Shown here one piece after another: positions 1 through 8,547 of a DNA stretch of 64,000 bases. The notes under the pieces are model-generated. The model was not told where the DNA came from. It searched no databases and saw only the letters and a program-made list of their open reading frames with translations. Positions within the stretch are counted from its first letter, which is position 1, and the number at the start of each line of letters is the position of its first letter. This DNA comes from Lachnospiraceae bacterium (GTDB taxonomy: Bacteria > Bacillota > Clostridia > Lachnospirales > Lachnospiraceae). The translations under genes and the position numbers were made by a program. The DNA lies in the NCBI GenBank assembly GCA_017625815.1, contig JAGAKD010000106.1, forward strand, positions 17,689-81,688. The letters are read 5' to 3'.

Positions 1-470
1 GTTTGTACTTCTCCTGAATCTAAAGCTTGTTGGAATCTAGCTTGTTCTTCTGGACCTAATTGAGCCATAATAGCTGCTTGTACATACTCTAGTAACATTT
101 GCTTAGCTTTATCTTGTACTTCACTAGAAGCAATATCACTAGTTCTACATACTTTGAAGTTAAAAGGTCTTTTAGTCTCTTCCCCTAGTAATAAATCAAT
201 CTTTGGTCTAATTATATTATAATCCTGAGCCATTGCAGGAAACCCATCATCTTGGTTAAATGGGTTAGTAACATACTTTAGATCTTTCTCATTATACAAT
301 CCATTATACAGATCGTAATAACTTTGTAATTCTTCTTCGTCAGGGATAGAATTAGCAGAAGAGAAACCAGATATACCTATAAAATAGTCTATACAATCTT
401 TACGCCATTCCTCTGTCTTTTTAGACATTGGTAGCTTTTGTATAGGCATGTTTGATATGTATTTTCTCAT
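1..470 (-). CDS. Portal protein, 5' part (runs off the window)
   Basis: The reverse strand reads from an ATG at 470 straight to base 1 without a stop, so only about the first 157 residues are present. The reading contains 'IIRPKIDLLLGEETKRPFNF', which I recognise as typical of the N-terminus of crAss-like portal proteins, the dodecameric ring through which DNA enters and leaves the capsid. The gene starts 2 nt after the TerL stop, the usual TerL-portal order in these phages. The C-terminal ring domains lie outside the window. The call rests on remembered family sequence plus gene order. Confidence 0.8.
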   Translation of the reverse strand, partial: MRKYISNMPIQKLPMSKKTEEWRKDCIDYFIGISGFSSANSIPDEEELQSYYDLYNGLYNEKDLKYVTNPFNQDDGFPAMAQDYNIIRPKIDLLLGEETKRPFNFKVCRTSDIASSEVQDKAKQMLLEYVQAAIMAQLGPEEQARFQQALDSGEVQ

Positions 471-472
471 AT

Positions 473-3400
473 TTAGTTAGTATACATAAAAGTGGTTGTA
501 CTAAAACTATTATTTATCTGCGGCTCAAAAGTATCTCTATAATTCCTAAATATCGGTTTGTCAAACAAGCGTATTTTCTTTTCAGTCTCTTCTACTTTCT
601 TTACTTGGTGATTATACAATTGCTCTTTGTATATCATTATCTGTAACATCGCCATGACGCGGTCAGCATTAGCTTTGTCATTGTACTTGATTAATTCTTC
701 AAGTAAAGGTTCAGATAGAATTGTATCTACACGAGTTTTACCGTTACCAATATCTTCTTCTAAGTATTCTTTAATTTTATCAATACCCCAAGCCTTAATT
801 TCTTTAGTCATGTGACAACCTTTGCCTCTATTTACTTTAGAAGAATTAGTAATGTCACGTATTACATCAGGTTGATCAGCTAATAAATAACTACAGTGTT
901 TATTATTAAAATATGTGAATATACCTGTATTTTGGTTTTCAACCATAGCTTTTGCATTATAATACTTCAAGAGTTTACGAACATTCTCGTAAAAGTCTTC
1001 AGCAGTCTTCGGTCTACCTGTATACTCGGCTACTATAATATCCTGATTTGATTCAAAGTTTTGGAAACGTTTGTATATGATGCAACTACCTAAAGAGTTT
1101 GTACCAGATTGATCTTGATCGTATGGGTCAATACCCGCAATATACAAACCATACGGAGCTTCTTTGAGAGGGTGTTCCCATATTACTACAGCACCAGTGG
1201 GATCTGCTTTAACTGGTAAAGGATATTCAGTGATGTCATTAGGACTCTTTTGAATATTCCACACTAATTCTCCTTTCACTTCAGTAAGAAAACCCACTTG
1301 TTTAGCATTAGCTAACTTTTTATTAGTTCTAATGCGAGATAATTGCATCTGTAAAGCTTTCTTAGGAAATATATTACCAGTTAATTCAGTAAATGCCTCA
1401 GTAGGAGTTTCTGCGTGTTCTGCAACATATCTATCTATCTGTTGAGTACTCTTAGTGGATTTTAATTCTTCTTCTCTAAGATCTAAGATAAACTGTTTAG
1501 CTTTCTCATGTAATGTATTACCGTCTTCATCCATGTAAAGACGCTTACCGCTTTCATCACGAACGTCTAGATTAGTATGTTGAGGTACAAAAAATCCACA
1601 AGGCCTATCTTGCATTCCCTCATCCCAAATGTTTTCAAATTCAATACAATTGTATTTTTTAGGATCATAAAATGCTTCACGTAAACCAGCAACATTTTCA
1701 CCTTGATCACCGCCAGTATTGTGTGTAACTATCCCATTTACAATATAATTGTGTTGTTCTTTGGCAGTTAAATTGTATATGTCTTGTTCACCGATTTCTT
1801 TAATGTCTACAATTTTATCAGCTACTATACCACTTACATATTTGTGATGTTTTGCGGTTTTTGCTGCAGTAAATAATTGAATTAATTCTAATGCTGCAAT
1901 CTTTTTCCCTACTGTTAACGGTATTCTTTCTGCAAATCTGTTAAGACTTATCACATCAGATATAACTAATCTCCAACAACCATTTACATCTTTTATTTTC
2001 CTATTCCTGTTAGATGGTTTGATGTAATTGATTGTTCCATGTATACCAAAATGTAACAAAGCTTCTTGAACTTCTAACAATATTTCTTTTTGACACTGAG
2101 TTAAAGTTATACAAGCTTGTGTGTTATTTATTCCAACATAACCATCAGTATCATACAAACCTCCAAGCAGTTCTTCTAAAGATTCTGCATCATATTCGTG
2201 AAAATTTACAGGTAAACGTTTTTTGTCTTTAGTTTGACCATATATACCTAGTTCCCTTAGATTTTTACAAATACCTTTAATTCTAATTTCCTGATATAAC
2301 TGATTAGTACTTTTGGTAATGTATTCTTTTTCAATTGTGGTGTCAAAGTTATTGTGACAATAATTTAATATTTCTTCTTCGCAGTTGAATAATCTAGGGG
2401 TCTTATCAAGACCGTAATTACCATCACCGATTAACCAACCAACTAATCTTGGTTCCCACATTTTCTTTTTACCAAAAATAGGAATTTCATCAATTAATCC
2501 AACCTGATCCCCTACTTTACAATTACCAGCATGGTGCCATAACCAAGCTTTCATGTGTTCATTTTCGTCACGTTTTCCAGGTACCCGTCTAGTTCTACCT
2601 GGAGTAGACCATAACAACGGATGATCAGTACTACACCTAATGGTTCTACCAGAACGCAAAGATATTTCTACACACGGTTTCTTTGCTGGTGGATTTATAT
2701 TTTCAATCGTCTGCTGACATACTTGATAAGTATTCCATCCCAATATACCGTCTTTGTGTTGAATATCTTCGATATTTATACAATTTCCTTCATTGGTCCA
2801 TACTCTGGAGCCTTTGCAAACACAACCAAAAAGAATCATTGTACCAAATGCTATACCGTCTTGTTCTACAGAAGGTCTGGCAATTTCCCAAGCAGCTTTT
2901 AATTCTTTAAAAGAACCACCCTCTTCCCAAACAATCAACTTTGCAGCTTTACCACGGACAGAGTTAGGATTATCTTTTACAGACACTCCCATAATTTCCG
3001 ATTTGTATCCAACTTCAATTTTATTACCAAACTCGTCTGTAACAAGCATTGAAGCTCTCTTACGCATCGCAGTATTTGCCACTTGTCTCTTTTTACCCCA
3101 AGCAGTATTTGCATCTATAAAATCCATATAGTCCCAGGCTTTTGTTAAATTACCGTCTTCTGTCAAAAACTGTTTATTAGATGCGTAAACGTAAGATTTG
3201 GAATTGGGAATTAAAAAGAAATTACGACACAGCATGCTGGATGTTTTGTATGAGTATCCTTTTCTTCGACTCTTTGTTAGACATAAATGTTTACCTTTAT
3301 TTTCGGCTTCTTGTACAGCCTGAAAGAAAAAGTAATCATAGTCGTAAAAGTCAGGGAATGCAGCAATACGCTCTTTCTTTGTTTCCCCAGTAATAGGATC

Positions 3401-3640
3401 TGTAGTATATACTAATCTCTGAATAGGACAATAGTTTAAATAGAAATAGTTATACCCAGTAATGTAGTCACCATCATCTGCAGTATAACCATCTATACAA
3501 TACTTCATTTCCTGTTCCCAGAAATTGTAGTATTCGCTTGTACCCTTAGGGTATGAACAATAAGTGCCCGTCTCCTGAAAGCGGATGGCGGGCTGTCTAA
3601 ACTTATTGGAATTTTTTATTTTCTTAGTAAAGTCAATCAT
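473..3640 (-). CDS. terL: Terminase large subunit, interrupted by an intein
   Basis: ATP-driven DNA-packaging motor and headful nuclease. The 1,055-aa precursor has an N-terminal ATPase: a Walker A-like segment at residues 121-134 (LTKSRRKGYSYKTS) and a Walker B-like segment at 235-240 (LIVWEE). A C-terminal RNase H-type nuclease region includes GIDPYDQDQSGT and the later ENQNTG. Residues 273-641 are an intein. Removing it rejoins MILFG to TGGDQGEN and leaves a 686-aa enzyme, a normal size for crAss-like TerL. The start codon shares its A with the stop of the small gene upstream, and the portal begins 2 nt after the stop, so the genes are probably translationally coupled. Confidence 0.93.
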   Translation of the reverse strand: MIDFTKKIKNSNKFRQPAIRFQETGTYCSYPKGTSEYYNFWEQEMKYCIDGYTADDGDYITGYNYFYLNYCPIQRLVYTTDPITGETKKERIAAFPDFYDYDYFFFQAVQEAENKGKHLCLTKSRRKGYSYKTSSMLCRNFFLIPNSKSYVYASNKQFLTEDGNLTKAWDYMDFIDANTAWGKKRQVANTAMRKRASMLVTDEFGNKIEVGYKSEIMGVSVKDNPNSVRGKAAKLIVWEEGGSFKELKAAWEIARPSVEQDGIAFGTMILFGCVCKGSRVWTNEGNCINIEDIQHKDGILGWNTYQVCQQTIENINPPAKKPCVEISLRSGRTIRCSTDHPLLWSTPGRTRRVPGKRDENEHMKAWLWHHAGNCKVGDQVGLIDEIPIFGKKKMWEPRLVGWLIGDGNYGLDKTPRLFNCEEEILNYCHNNFDTTIEKEYITKSTNQLYQEIRIKGICKNLRELGIYGQTKDKKRLPVNFHEYDAESLEELLGGLYDTDGYVGINNTQACITLTQCQKEILLEVQEALLHFGIHGTINYIKPSNRNRKIKDVNGCWRLVISDVISLNRFAERIPLTVGKKIAALELIQLFTAAKTAKHHKYVSGIVADKIVDIKEIGEQDIYNLTAKEQHNYIVNGIVTHNTGGDQGENVAGLREAFYDPKKYNCIEFENIWDEGMQDRPCGFFVPQHTNLDVRDESGKRLYMDEDGNTLHEKAKQFILDLREEELKSTKSTQQIDRYVAEHAETPTEAFTELTGNIFPKKALQMQLSRIRTNKKLANAKQVGFLTEVKGELVWNIQKSPNDITEYPLPVKADPTGAVVIWEHPLKEAPYGLYIAGIDPYDQDQSGTNSLGSCIIYKRFQNFESNQDIIVAEYTGRPKTAEDFYENVRKLLKYYNAKAMVENQNTGIFTYFNNKHCSYLLADQPDVIRDITNSSKVNRGKGCHMTKEIKAWGIDKIKEYLEEDIGNGKTRVDTILSEPLLEELIKYNDKANADRVMAMLQIMIYKEQLYNHQVKKVEETEKKIRLFDKPIFRNYRDTFEPQINNSFSTTTFMYTN
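1718..2824 (-). mobile_element. LAGLIDADG intein in TerL
   Basis: 369-residue in-frame insertion with complete splicing motifs. Block A begins at the first Cys (CVCKGSRVWTNEG), block B is STDHPLLW, and the C-terminal F/G blocks end in NYIVNGIVTHN. Thr is the first residue of the C-extein. Two LAGLIDADG motifs (LVGWLIGDG and LEELLGGLYDTDG) mark an inserted homing endonuclease. All residues needed for protein splicing appear present (Cys1, block-B Thr/His, His-Asn end, Thr+1), so I infer it is active. The site is a strongly conserved TerL motif between the ATPase and nuclease parts, typical for inteins. Confidence 0.93.
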
Positions 3641-3819
3641 TATTTCTTCTTGAAGAACTTTTTAATTCTCTTCCAAATACTTAATTTCTCTGGTTCAGGA
3701 ATCTGCATTGTACCTTCACACGGGGTATTCATCATCGTGTTATATAACGCATAAACATCAGTAAAGTCTAAAGTAATAGCACCAGCTTTAGTGTTATTCT
3801 TCTTGTTATTCTTAGCCAT
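3640..3819 (-). CDS. Small basic-tailed protein upstream of terL
   Basis: 59-aa ORF with both ends rich in Lys and Asn. The N-terminus reads MAKNNKKNNTKAGAITLDFT and the C-terminus WKRIKKFFKKK. Its TAA overlaps the terL ATG by one base, which argues for a real coupled gene. No recognised domain. Position immediately before terL would suit a packaging accessory protein, but nothing in the sequence shows that. Confidence 0.6.
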   Translation of the reverse strand: MAKNNKKNNTKAGAITLDFTDVYALYNTMMNTPCEGTMQIPEPEKLSIWKRIKKFFKKK

Positions 3820-3891
3820 ATTCGTATCTATATTTTTCGTAGCAACGCTACAGTTCTGTTAATGTTATATTATATGTGGATGTAGTTACAA

Positions 3892-4422
3892 CTACTTAAC
3901 TAATTCAAATGGATTTAATTCACCACCACCACGAACTTTAGAATTAGTTAATTCTTCAGCTCTTACTGAAGCTTCTAATAAATCTAATGATTTGATAGTA
4001 TTACCTAAAGAGCTCATACCTGATAATATATCTTTTACTTTCTTTTCATCTAGTAAGTCATCTAGTGAATCAGTGTAGTACTTTGATATACTTTCTAATT
4101 TCTTTCTAGCATTCCTAAGTAATTGAAGAGTTAAAGTGTTATTAAATTCGATATAAGCTTGTTCTGCTTCTAATACGTCTTTAGGTAACTTTATATCAGC
4201 TTTACCAAACAATTCTTTCTTAAGTCTTGGCTCAATGTCTTCAGCATCCATACTCTTGACATAAGGGCTGTCGTATTTATTCTTTAGTACGATATATGAA
4301 ATATATTTGGTAGCTAATTCTTTATCTTGTTTATCGGCATCCCACACCTTTTTAAAGGCGGGGATGCCTAAGGCATCATTGTGTATTAGAACTTTACCTG
4401 CAACAATATCAAATAGTTTCAT
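3892..4422 (-). CDS. Conserved crAss-type protein upstream of terL, possibly structural or packaging
   Basis: 176-aa mostly helical acidic/basic protein starting MKLFDIVAGKVLIHNDALGI. I recall similar proteins beside terL in crAss-like genomes, where they are usually labelled structural or hypothetical. By location it could serve as the small terminase partner, but no helix-turn-helix is obvious. It ends about 70 nt before the next small gene; that gap holds a 5-bp hairpin (GTAGT TACA ACTAC at 3880-3893). Confidence 0.6.
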   Translation of the reverse strand: MKLFDIVAGKVLIHNDALGIPAFKKVWDADKQDKELATKYISYIVLKNKYDSPYVKSMDAEDIEPRLKKELFGKADIKLPKDVLEAEQAYIEFNNTLTLQLLRNARKKLESISKYYTDSLDDLLDEKKVKDILSGMSSLGNTIKSLDLLEASVRAEELTNSKVRGGGELNPFELVK

Positions 4423-4443
4423 ATTTTAATCTTTCGACTTTAA

Positions 4444-4773
4444 TCAGTCATTACAGCATTCGCAATTATTTTGATGTTCGCGTTCGCGATAATAATCGTC
4501 CCATGCCAAGATATTCTTTGACCATGTTTCATTGGATATGATTACTATATCTCGTTCACCTTTTTCTCCTTTTGGGGGATATAACGTAATAATAAGATCT
4601 CCTGATTTTACTTGATGTAGTTTATCTTCAATTCTAATTACTCCGTCTTCTGAAATATAATGCACCCAGTCTATGTGACTATTAATCCCGTCTATTTTCT
4701 TTATTTTTAAAGAGTTTATATCTTCACCTTCTACCCAAAAGCATCGCCCGCTCGAAATAAAATATTGTTTCAT
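4444..4773 (-). CDS. Hypothetical protein with Cys-rich tail
   Basis: 109 aa, not recognised. Predicted beta-rich body (VHYISEDGVIRIEDKLHQV, SGDLIITLYPP) and a C-terminal tail NNCECCND that could bind metal. It lies 12 nt downstream of the dUTPase gene in the same leftward run. Confidence 0.6.
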   Translation of the reverse strand: MKQYFISSGRCFWVEGEDINSLKIKKIDGINSHIDWVHYISEDGVIRIEDKLHQVKSGDLIITLYPPKGEKGERDIVIISNETWSKNILAWDDYYREREHQNNCECCND

Positions 4774-4785
4774 ATCTCTAAGTAT

Positions 4786-5247
4786 TTAATTATTATTAAC
4801 TTCTTCTTTTACTTCGTCTGTAGAACCAAAACCATCTTCACCTCTTTCAGTTTCTTCTAACTCTTCTACTTCAACTAAATCTGCCTTCAAGTAAGGTACA
4901 ATCACTAATTGTGCAATCTTCTCATCAGGTTGATAAATAGTAGGTACTGCATCTGTTGTGAGTTTCATCTTTACTAACAGCTCGCCGGTATAATTAGAAT
5001 CAATTACTCCAACTGAATTACACATTGATACTGAATACTTACTTACCGATGATCTCATGAATAATAAACCAACATAACCTTCGGGAATCTGAACTGCAAT
5101 ACCGGTATGATAAACAAGTACTAACTTACCACTTCTGTCATATTCCTGAGTAAAGGAAACTGCTGTTAAATCCAACCCAGCATCACCGTCATGAGCATAA
5201 CTAGGGATTGTAGCATCTGAGTGTACTTTCTTAAATTTTACTTCCAT
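4786..5247 (-). CDS. dut: dUTP diphosphatase (dUTPase)
   Basis: 153-aa trimeric dUTPase, hydrolysing dUTP to dUMP and PPi. This keeps uracil out of phage DNA and supplies dUMP for the neighbouring ThyX. All five family motifs are visible in order: DAGLDL, RSSVSK, GVIDSNYTGELLV (with the catalytic Asp and Tyr), KIAQLVIVPY, and the C-terminal RGEDGFGSTD flap. Length is normal. The ATG overlaps the stop of the small gene upstream, so the two are probably co-translated. Confidence 0.96.
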   Translation of the reverse strand: MEVKFKKVHSDATIPSYAHDGDAGLDLTAVSFTQEYDRSGKLVLVYHTGIAVQIPEGYVGLLFMRSSVSKYSVSMCNSVGVIDSNYTGELLVKMKLTTDAVPTIYQPDEKIAQLVIVPYLKADLVEVEELEETERGEDGFGSTDEVKEEVNNN

Positions 5248-5411
5248 TATTGTCTTACTATATTATGTCCCAACATTATTTCTGTTATCTGAGCTAATAA
5301 ATTAGCTGCATAATTCTCAGTAAAGGTATCACTTACTTTTGCGTATATTGCTTGTAGATACTGAATTATTACTTCCTGATTCTTTAGTATTTGGTCTATT
5401 TTGTCTTCCAT
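5247..5411 (-). CDS. Small coiled-coil protein overlapping the DUF5664 gene
   Basis: 54 aa if the ATG at 5411 (MEDKIDQILKNQEVIIQYLQ) is used; an upstream non-ATG start at 5441 would give 64 aa. The heptad-like I/L spacing in residues 1-30 suggests a short coiled coil. It overlaps the last 83 nt of the DUF5664 gene in another frame and abuts dut, so it is either a real overlapping gene or a frame artefact. Confidence 0.45.
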   Translation of the reverse strand: MEDKIDQILKNQEVIIQYLQAIYAKVSDTFTENYAANLLAQITEIMLGHNIVRQ

Positions 5412-5709
5412 GTTTACTATACCATAAGAGAGCAATAGCATTCCAAACTACTTGAGCTAGATGTCTGCAACCAGTTTCCTCATCGAACTCTTTAGATTCA
5501 GCAGCATACAAATGCCGTAATAAAGCTCCTTTATAACGTTCATAACCGTTTTCCAAGTTCTGCCAACTATTATCCGCATACTTCTTCGCACCTTCTGTAT
5601 AAACTCTAGCAACATCTTCTAAACAATCCAATGGTATCAATTCCCATCTAGTCTTATCGTCTTTGCGATCATTCTTTATTCCCAAAGTAGGTATCATATA
5701 TATCTTCAA
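5329..5709 (-). CDS. DUF5664-family dATP/dGTP diphosphohydrolase-like protein
   Basis: 126 aa. The core RWELIPLDCLEDVARVYTEG, AKKYADNSWQ, RHLYAAESKEFDEETGCRHL and AQVVWNAIALLWY fits the DUF5664 family often annotated as dATP/dGTP diphosphohydrolase in phages (MazG-like helical fold). It may clear or reshape the dNTP pool. It sits between thyX and dut, so the three form a nucleotide-metabolism cluster. The Asn/Ser-rich last 25 residues are unusual and overlap the next ORF. The start overlaps thyX by 41 nt; a second ATG four codons in is equally possible. Confidence 0.75.
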   Translation of the reverse strand: MKIYMIPTLGIKNDRKDDKTRWELIPLDCLEDVARVYTEGAKKYADNSWQNLENGYERYKGALLRHLYAAESKEFDEETGCRHLAQVVWNAIALLWYSKHGRQNRPNTKESGSNNSVSTSNIRKSK

Positions 5710-6397
5710 ATACAGTTGGAACTAATTCATACATTTGTTTTAATAAGTCTAAAGCCAAAACTCTCATATCTGGATGAGCTGCAGTTGAACAACGTAACTT
5801 AAAGAAATGTCTCCATTCTCTTAAATTAGCTGTCACGTTCAATTCAGTCTTAAGACAATTTGGTAATACTGCTCTAGCTTGTTGTGGAGTTAAACCATCA
5901 TTAATTAAAATGTTATAATAGGTTTCATCGGTTTGTATTGCATGTAAAAATCCATCAATTGATTTACCCCCATCCTCTCTAAAGAAAAATAAAGACTTTC
6001 CATTATCACACATCCAATCACCGTCAGCCCAGCTACATTTGCCTTCAGGTATTTCATCAATCCACTGACTTGGTATGATGTAAGTAATTTCGTTATCGAA
6101 TTTATCTTTAGTATAGTTACAATATCTGGTAGATTCTTGTGCGTATGACGCTATTCTATGACGTACTATTTCATGACTTACCCCTCTATCACAAATGAAT
6201 TTAACAGATATTGAATAGTGTTCAATCATAGCTTCATGACCAGATTCAATTATTCTCTTTACTAGGGCTTTATCTTTCTCCGGAGTAGAGTTATCTTCAG
6301 ATTTGTAACAAGTTCTAGCAATACTAGCTATTTTGTTAATTACTTCAGACTCATTAATCTGATCTAATATTTGTACGCTACTTTTTATTAACTTCAT
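5669..6397 (-). CDS. thyX: FAD-dependent thymidylate synthase
   Basis: 242 aa. Converts dUMP to dTMP using FAD, NADPH and methylene-tetrahydrofolate. The ThyX signature is clear (RHRIASYAQESTRY, corresponding to RHRxxSxxxxSxR), preceded by HEAMIEHYSISVKFICDRGV and followed by NLREWRHFFKLRCSTAAHPD. Its stop overlaps the DUF5664 start and its ATG follows the metallopeptidase-like stop directly, so it belongs to one tight operon with dut. Length is normal. Confidence 0.96.
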   Translation of the reverse strand: MKLIKSSVQILDQINESEVINKIASIARTCYKSEDNSTPEKDKALVKRIIESGHEAMIEHYSISVKFICDRGVSHEIVRHRIASYAQESTRYCNYTKDKFDNEITYIIPSQWIDEIPEGKCSWADGDWMCDNGKSLFFFREDGGKSIDGFLHAIQTDETYYNILINDGLTPQQARAVLPNCLKTELNVTANLREWRHFFKLRCSTAAHPDMRVLALDLLKQMYELVPTVFEDIYDTYFGNKE

Positions 6398-6843
6398 TAT
6401 CTGTTCTTTTTGGATTTAAACTCAATAAAATCTTCTAACTGATCAACACACCATTCAACTAAATAAGCATAATGTTCATTACCCCCGGGATCATCAAAGC
6501 CTTGACTGTATAAATTTAAATAGTCGTATAAAGCATCGACATAATGTACGGCTTCATGAGCTAACACTGATATTTTAATATCTTTCTTAAGCAATATAAG
6601 AACTCCAACACTGCCACCGTCTTTTTCTCTAACCAGTACTGTACAAGCATCACTCATTGGAGAAGGATTAAATGGTCTATCATCGCGTGTATCTTCTGAT
6701 AAATCCTTAGTAGAGTCATAAAAGTAAAAGAAATCATTAACATCATTTACTTCCGTCATCCAATTCACGTAAAGATTCATCGGATACAGATTCTGATATG
6801 CTATTGTCTTTGTTTTCTTGCTTGTTAGCCTTTCTGCCTTCAT
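6397..6843 (-). CDS. HExxH zincin-like protein
   Basis: 148 aa from the first ATG; an internal start at 6759 (MTEVNDVNDFF) would avoid most of the 101-nt overlap with the preceding gene. The motif VLAHEAVHYVDALYDYLNL has the HExxH zinc-peptidase pattern and the downstream GGNEHYAYLVEWCVDQ could supply the third ligand. This form resembles small phage zincins of unknown target. I infer a metal-binding hydrolase, but peptidase activity is not shown. Confidence 0.65.
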   Translation of the reverse strand: MKAERLTSKKTKTIAYQNLYPMNLYVNWMTEVNDVNDFFYFYDSTKDLSEDTRDDRPFNPSPMSDACTVLVREKDGGSVGVLILLKKDIKISVLAHEAVHYVDALYDYLNLYSQGFDDPGGNEHYAYLVEWCVDQLEDFIEFKSKKNR

Positions 6844-7027
6844 ATTTCTTCTTCAACTTTATTTTAAAGAGATAACCAAACATTAATACTCTTTCATCAT
6901 TATCGTCTGCAATCACTCTATTTGCAAATCTAAATGGATGATTGCAAATAACTTCTACCACTTGATATGATAGATTGTATTTATTTGCTAATTTAGTATA
7001 GATACTCTTATCTTTCTTAAATATCAT
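6743..7027 (-). CDS. Hypothetical protein with acidic Ser-rich tail
   Basis: 94 aa. The N-terminal 60 residues may hold a small helical DNA-binding-like segment (LANKYNLSYQVVEVICNHPF). The tail is a low-complexity mix of Lys then Ser/Glu. It overlaps both neighbours by short stretches, as is usual in this operon. Not recognised. Confidence 0.55.
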   Translation of the reverse strand: MIFKKDKSIYTKLANKYNLSYQVVEVICNHPFRFANRVIADDNDERVLMFGYLFKIKLKKKYEGRKANKQENKDNSISESVSDESLRELDDGSK

Positions 7028-7394
7028 CAGGTTTGATCTTTAGTATAATAGTCAGTTGAAGTCGATCTCCAATTACCATTGGTATCAAAGCTTTATTTAC
7101 ACATAACTCATCTTCTGCAGGTCCAGCTTTAAGTATACCTTTTTCCTTGAACGATTTGATATACCTACTTAGGTTATCCTTAGTAATACCTAAATGTTCA
7201 GTTATCCACTTTCTATTGTATCTATTAGCTACGTTTTTGTTAGTATTGGGTTCTTTAACATATTCCATGTCCATCCTAATCAGTGTAGCCATTAGTTCTA
7301 ATTCTCTAGCGGTTAACCCAAGTATACCGTTCATTGTGTGAAGGAATTCTGGTATCAATTGATCTCTATCAACTGATTTAACCAGTTTATTCAT
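7017..7394 (-). CDS. Winged-helix-like protein
   Basis: 125 aa. The segment RYNRKWITEHLGITKDNLSR followed by YIKSFKEKGILKAG reads like a helix-turn-helix plus wing, as in MarR- or replication-initiator-like domains, and suggests DNA binding. The preceding LTARELELMATLIRM helix fits a dimerisation helix. It lies in the nucleotide-metabolism operon. A regulator role is inference. Confidence 0.55.
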   Translation of the reverse strand: MNKLVKSVDRDQLIPEFLHTMNGILGLTARELELMATLIRMDMEYVKEPNTNKNVANRYNRKWITEHLGITKDNLSRYIKSFKEKGILKAGPAEDELCVNKALIPMVIGDRLQLTIILKIKPDDI

Positions 7395-7824
7395 TACCGT
7401 TCAAGATGTCTTTAAATCTATTTAACAATTTAGTTAGATTGAAATGTACCGTATCGTGTTCTACTTTCTGACATGTAGGCATCTTACCAGCTTCATATTT
7501 CTTAATTACAGCTTCATTACGTTGTTTATACTTGTTTTCAAGCTTTGTAATTTCCTTAGTAAGAGTATCAATGACCTTCTTATATTTTTCTGCTTCAGCA
7601 TTGTCGACTGATTCAATTTCTACTACAGAAGCTTCTTCTAAGAAGCCATTATTAGCATAATCTTTAGCTAATTCCGCAGTAATACACATAGATCTAATAC
7701 TATCAAATGCCTCATCATTTACTTCATCAGACATTACATATACGTCGAATTCTGAATCGTGTTCAAAGATGTCATTTACTCTAGCACAACCAAATGCTTT
7801 AATTACTTTATAAGTCTGTACCAT
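7387..7824 (-). CDS. Hypothetical coiled-coil protein
   Basis: 145 aa. The N-terminal half is an alpha/beta segment, and the middle (residues about 75-110: KYKKVIDTLTKEITKLENKY) is a clear coiled coil. A similar small protein recurs near terL in crAss-like genomes as I remember them; function unknown. Overlaps both neighbours by a few bases. Confidence 0.6.
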   Translation of the reverse strand: MVQTYKVIKAFGCARVNDIFEHDSEFDVYVMSDEVNDEAFDSIRSMCITAELAKDYANNGFLEEASVVEIESVDNAEAEKYKKVIDTLTKEITKLENKYKQRNEAVIKKYEAGKMPTCQKVEHDTVHFNLTKLLNRFKDILNGNE

Positions 7825-8017
7825 ATGCTTTAACTATATTTAAGATTTTATTCATTTGTTCAACTCCAATCTTCTTAGAAGCTATCGTCACCTCTTTACC
7901 AATCCCAGAACAAGGATCATTAAACCCTTTGCAATGATTACAATAAGCTGCAGATCTTTTCTTAGGATCAAATGGACAAGCCTTTCTAACTGAAGAAATA
8001 GTTACTTTATAATCCAT
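7808..8017 (-). CDS. Small Cys-cluster protein
   Basis: 69 aa from the ATG at 8017 (MDYKVTISSVRK); an upstream start would add seven residues. Four Cys and a His (CPF, CNHCKG, PCSG) within 35 residues suggest a zinc-binding knuckle. It is the last gene before an 8,030-8,150 gap containing a terminator for the gene further upstream. Confidence 0.55.
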   Translation of the reverse strand: MDYKVTISSVRKACPFDPKKRSAAYCNHCKGFNDPCSGIGKEVTIASKKIGVEQMNKILNIVKAYGTDL

Positions 8018-8074
8018 AATAATTAAATTTATACTCACTTAACGTAAAGGATATATTTTTGTTGTAACTTTTAT

Positions 8075-8110
8075 AAAATAAAAAAGGGGTTAAGTATTAA
8101 ACCTAACCCC
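8075..8110 (-). terminator. Rho-independent terminator (leftward)
   Basis: On the reverse strand GGGGTTA (8110-8104) pairs with TAACCCC (8092-8086) and is followed by TTTTTTATTTTAT. It sits about 40 nt after the stop of the GroES-like gene, so it would end transcripts from 8.5-10.4 kb and separate them from the nucleotide-metabolism operon. Confidence 0.85.
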
Positions 8111-8152
8111 TAGTGACATCACAACAACCACTCTACGACTAACGCTTTAGTC

Positions 8153-8530
8153 TTATTTCTTAATGTAAGCGACCACGTTATACGGATTGACTAACTGACT
8201 ATCTTTAAACAAATCAAAATCAATACCAGCTTTTCTAGGATATGCTACAATATCTCCTACTTCAGGATGATGATCTTCATCTAACCAAGTATAACCAGCA
8301 GGTATTCTTAATACTATACCTTTTCTGAAGGTAGTTAATACTGTTTCTTTGACTGTTTCTGTATCCGATACCGTATAACCATCACTATCTTTTTCACCAG
8401 TATCTACTGGTTTAACAATTTCTTTTTCGATGTATTCATCTGGTAATGGCTTTACCAACATGTCTTTACAAGTTTCAAACTCTAATTTAGAAAGAACTCC
8501 TTCTAACAATTCTTTATCTTCCGTACTCAT
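8153..8530 (-). CDS. GroES/Cpn10-like beta-barrel protein
   Basis: 125 aa from the ATG at 8530 (MSTEDKELLEGVL); an ATG at 8539 adds three residues. The order DMLVKPLPDEY, a mobile-loop-like acidic stretch, GIVLRIPAG, EVGDIVAYPRKAGIDF, then LVNPYNVVAYIKK follows the layout of co-chaperonin GroES. It could help host GroEL fold capsid proteins, as T4 gp31 does, but the similarity is read by eye and an unrelated barrel is possible. A strong terminator follows. Confidence 0.5.
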   Translation of the reverse strand: MSTEDKELLEGVLSKLEFETCKDMLVKPLPDEYIEKEIVKPVDTGEKDSDGYTVSDTETVKETVLTTFRKGIVLRIPAGYTWLDEDHHPEVGDIVAYPRKAGIDFDLFKDSQLVNPYNVVAYIKK

Positions 8531-8547
8531 GAATATCAATATTTTAG

